Shown: one piece after another, positions 62,972 to 64,000 of the stretch
Position numbering within the stretch: the stretch's first letter is position 1
Layout: the number at the start of each line of letters is the position of its first letter
Virus record (IMG/VR): IMGVR_UViG_3300008453_004667
Span: 1 to 64,000 of that record
DNA length: 64,000 nucleotides
Source: a virus
Strand: one strand, 5' to 3'
Notes under the pieces: model-generated
Databases searched by the model: none
What the model was told of the DNA's origin: nothing
What the model saw: only the letters and a program-made list of their open reading frames with translations
Made by a program: the position numbers and the translations under genes

Positions 62972-63906
62972 TGCCTAGAGTTAGGTCAAATTTTGGAATT
63001 ATTGGTAATGAAAAAACTATCAACTCAGGTAGTACAGGTATTTTATCTAGTAGTATCGAATCACAGTACTTAAAGAGTTCTGGTAAATGGCCAGGATTAA
63101 CAACAACAGTTAATTTCTTAGTCGTTGCTGGTGGTGGCGGAGGATCAGAAGATAATACAGGTGGAGGTGGAGGAGGAGCAGGAGGATATAGAACTGATAC
63201 TACAGAACTCGGAACCGGAACATATACAATTACTATTGGTGCTGGCGGTAGTGGAGGAAGCACGGATGGTGCTAGAGGAGCCAATGGATCAGTTTCTCAA
63301 ATAACAAATGGAACATACACAATGACTTCTACTGGAGGTGGCGGTGGAGGTTCACAAACACTTAATGGTTTTCCTGGTGGGTCTGGAGGTGGAGCATCTA
63401 GAGCATTACTTGGTGCTGCCGGCAATTTAGGAGGATACACTCCACCCGAAGGACAAAGAGGTGGTAGAGGTATAGATGGTACTCCATACGCCGGCGGCGG
63501 TGGCGGTGGTGCTGGTGTTGCTGGCGCTAATGCCTCTGTAACTGGTGGAGGTTCTGGAGGCACAGGAAATACTTGGCTTAATGGAGTAGTTTATGCAGGA
63601 GGCGGCGGAGGAGGTTCCCGTGTAGCTGGAACAGCAGGAGCGGGCGGAAGTGGCGGCGGCGGCAACGGATCAAACACACATACTGCGCCGGGAGCTTCTG
63701 GAACAGCAAACAGAGGAGGTGGTGGTGGAGGAGGAGGTTATAACAGCGGTACGAGTGATGGTGGTGCCGGCGGATCAGGTGTTGTTATATTAAGATTTCC
63801 AACCGCTTCTGCAAACGCTACTTCTACTGGAGGATCACCAACATATACTGAAAGTGATGGATATAGATATTTTACTTTCACAGCTTCAGGTTCAATTACA
63901 TTCTAA
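62971..63906 (+). CDS. Poly-glycine adhesin-like fibre tip protein
   Basis: In this 311-residue protein, after about 45 residues, VNFLVVAGGGGGSEDN begins a long glycine-rich domain with many GGGGG runs, ending in GGSGVVILRFP and a C-terminal YRYFTFTASGSITF. This is the known phage Gly-rich domain; T4-like gp38 adhesins pack such runs as polyglycine sandwiches and bind the receptor with the loops between. It lies at the end of the fibre operon, as receptor-binding tip genes often do. Glycine codons make this stretch GC-richer than its neighbours. Confidence 0.75.
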   Translation: MPRVRSNFGIIGNEKTINSGSTGILSSSIESQYLKSSGKWPGLTTTVNFLVVAGGGGGSEDNTGGGGGGAGGYRTDTTELGTGTYTITIGAGGSGGSTDGARGANGSVSQITNGTYTMTSTGGGGGGSQTLNGFPGGSGGGASRALLGAAGNLGGYTPPEGQRGGRGIDGTPYAGGGGGGAGVAGANASVTGGGSGGTGNTWLNGVVYAGGGGGGSRVAGTAGAGGSGGGGNGSNTHTAPGASGTANRGGGGGGGGYNSGTSDGGAGGSGVVILRFPTASANATSTGGSPTYTESDGYRYFTFTASGSITF

Positions 63907-63928
63907 CATTCGTTAAAACCTTAGATGG

Positions 63929-63936
63929 CATAAATA
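63929..63936 (+). promoter_or_regulatory. Late-type promoter element candidate before gp13
   Basis: CATAAATA in the context TGGCATAAATA, identical to the 11 bases at 291-301. It lies 27 bases before the ATG at 63956, with AAAAGGAG (63943-63950) between. Confidence 0.5.
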
Positions 63937-63955
63937 CTCTGTAAAAGGAGAATTT

Positions 63956-64000
63956 ATGGCATCCCCATCAACTAGAGCACAATTCAAAGATTACTGTTTA
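63956..64000 (+). CDS. 13: Neck protein gp13 (start only)
   Basis: Only the first 15 codons are inside the window: MASPSTRAQFKDYCL. This start is the one I know from gp13 neck proteins of marine T4-like phages, where RRLG and a conserved acidic helix follow. AAAAGGAG is ideally placed. In T4, gp13 helps seal the head and join the tail. Fifteen residues are too few for full certainty; the surrounding T4-like context supports it. Confidence 0.65.
   Translation, partial: MASPSTRAQFKDYCL

Overview
The window is about 64 kb of a very AT-rich contractile-tailed phage genome of the T4-like (Tevenvirinae-related) type found in the sea. The evidence is a run of recognisable T4 morphogenesis homologues (gp4, a gp48/gp54-like protein, gp53, a gp27-like hub, gp5 parts, gp25, gp6, gp7, gp8, and at the right edge gp13) and giant alanine-rich tail fibres with YANSAF-type repeats. 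Such fibres are typical of cyanophages and pelagiphages. The host cannot be named from this window. I saw no tRNA, rRNA, IS element or CRISPR array.

Layout. (1) 1-20238: head completion gp4 (minus strand, cut by the window edge), then baseplate genes in one plus-strand block: tube cap/initiator, gp53, hub, gp5-like OB/coiled-coil protein, separate beta-helix spike, gp25, gp6, gp7, gp8, and a 2079-residue structural protein. (2) 20248-23460: a first fibre gene with YANSAF repeats. (3) 23464-46667: a roughly 23 kb accessory island set between structural genes. It holds eight radical SAM enzymes, a 202-residue protein ending in four Cys-rich heptads (CTCNCNY), two flavin tryptophan-halogenase homologues, a transketolase-like enzyme split in two with a halogenase gene between the halves, two paralogous four-cysteine proteins that may be U32-like, a 2OG-Fe(II) oxygenase-like protein, glycosyltransferases (GT2 and GT8-like), three short-chain epimerase/dehydratases, a shortened UDP-sugar dehydrogenase, a PIG-L deacetylase and a NodB-type deacetylase. 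(4) 46696-47010: an IscA-type Fe-S carrier. (5) 47059-63906: fibre genes, including proteins of 1756 and 3128 residues and a poly-glycine adhesin-like protein. (6) 63956-end: start of neck protein gp13.

How it may work together (inference). The left half of the island looks like a peptide-maturation locus. Four radical SAM genes, two with SPASM-like C-termini, lead into a protein whose N-terminal part resembles a phage structural protein and whose C-terminus has 12 cysteines in 30 residues. That is the arrangement of a RiPP precursor and its maturases, here in a phage and next to tail genes. The right half (glycosyltransferases, sugar-nucleotide enzymes, deacetylases, halogenases, split transketolase) looks like synthesis of an unusual glycan or small molecule. 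Whether the two halves act on one product, and whether the product is part of the virion, cannot be told from sequence. The IscA gene just downstream could supply Fe-S clusters for the many radical SAM enzymes. The main alternative for the Cys-rich tail is an unmodified metal-binding (metallothionein-like) segment.

Almost all genes are on the plus strand with short gaps or overlaps, so translational coupling is likely. A T4-late-like element (consensus about NATAAATA or CTAAATA, 24-32 bases before a start codon) occurs before the tube-cap gene, IscA, two fibre-associated genes and gp13. A sigma70-like promoter candidate lies just before the first radical SAM gene.
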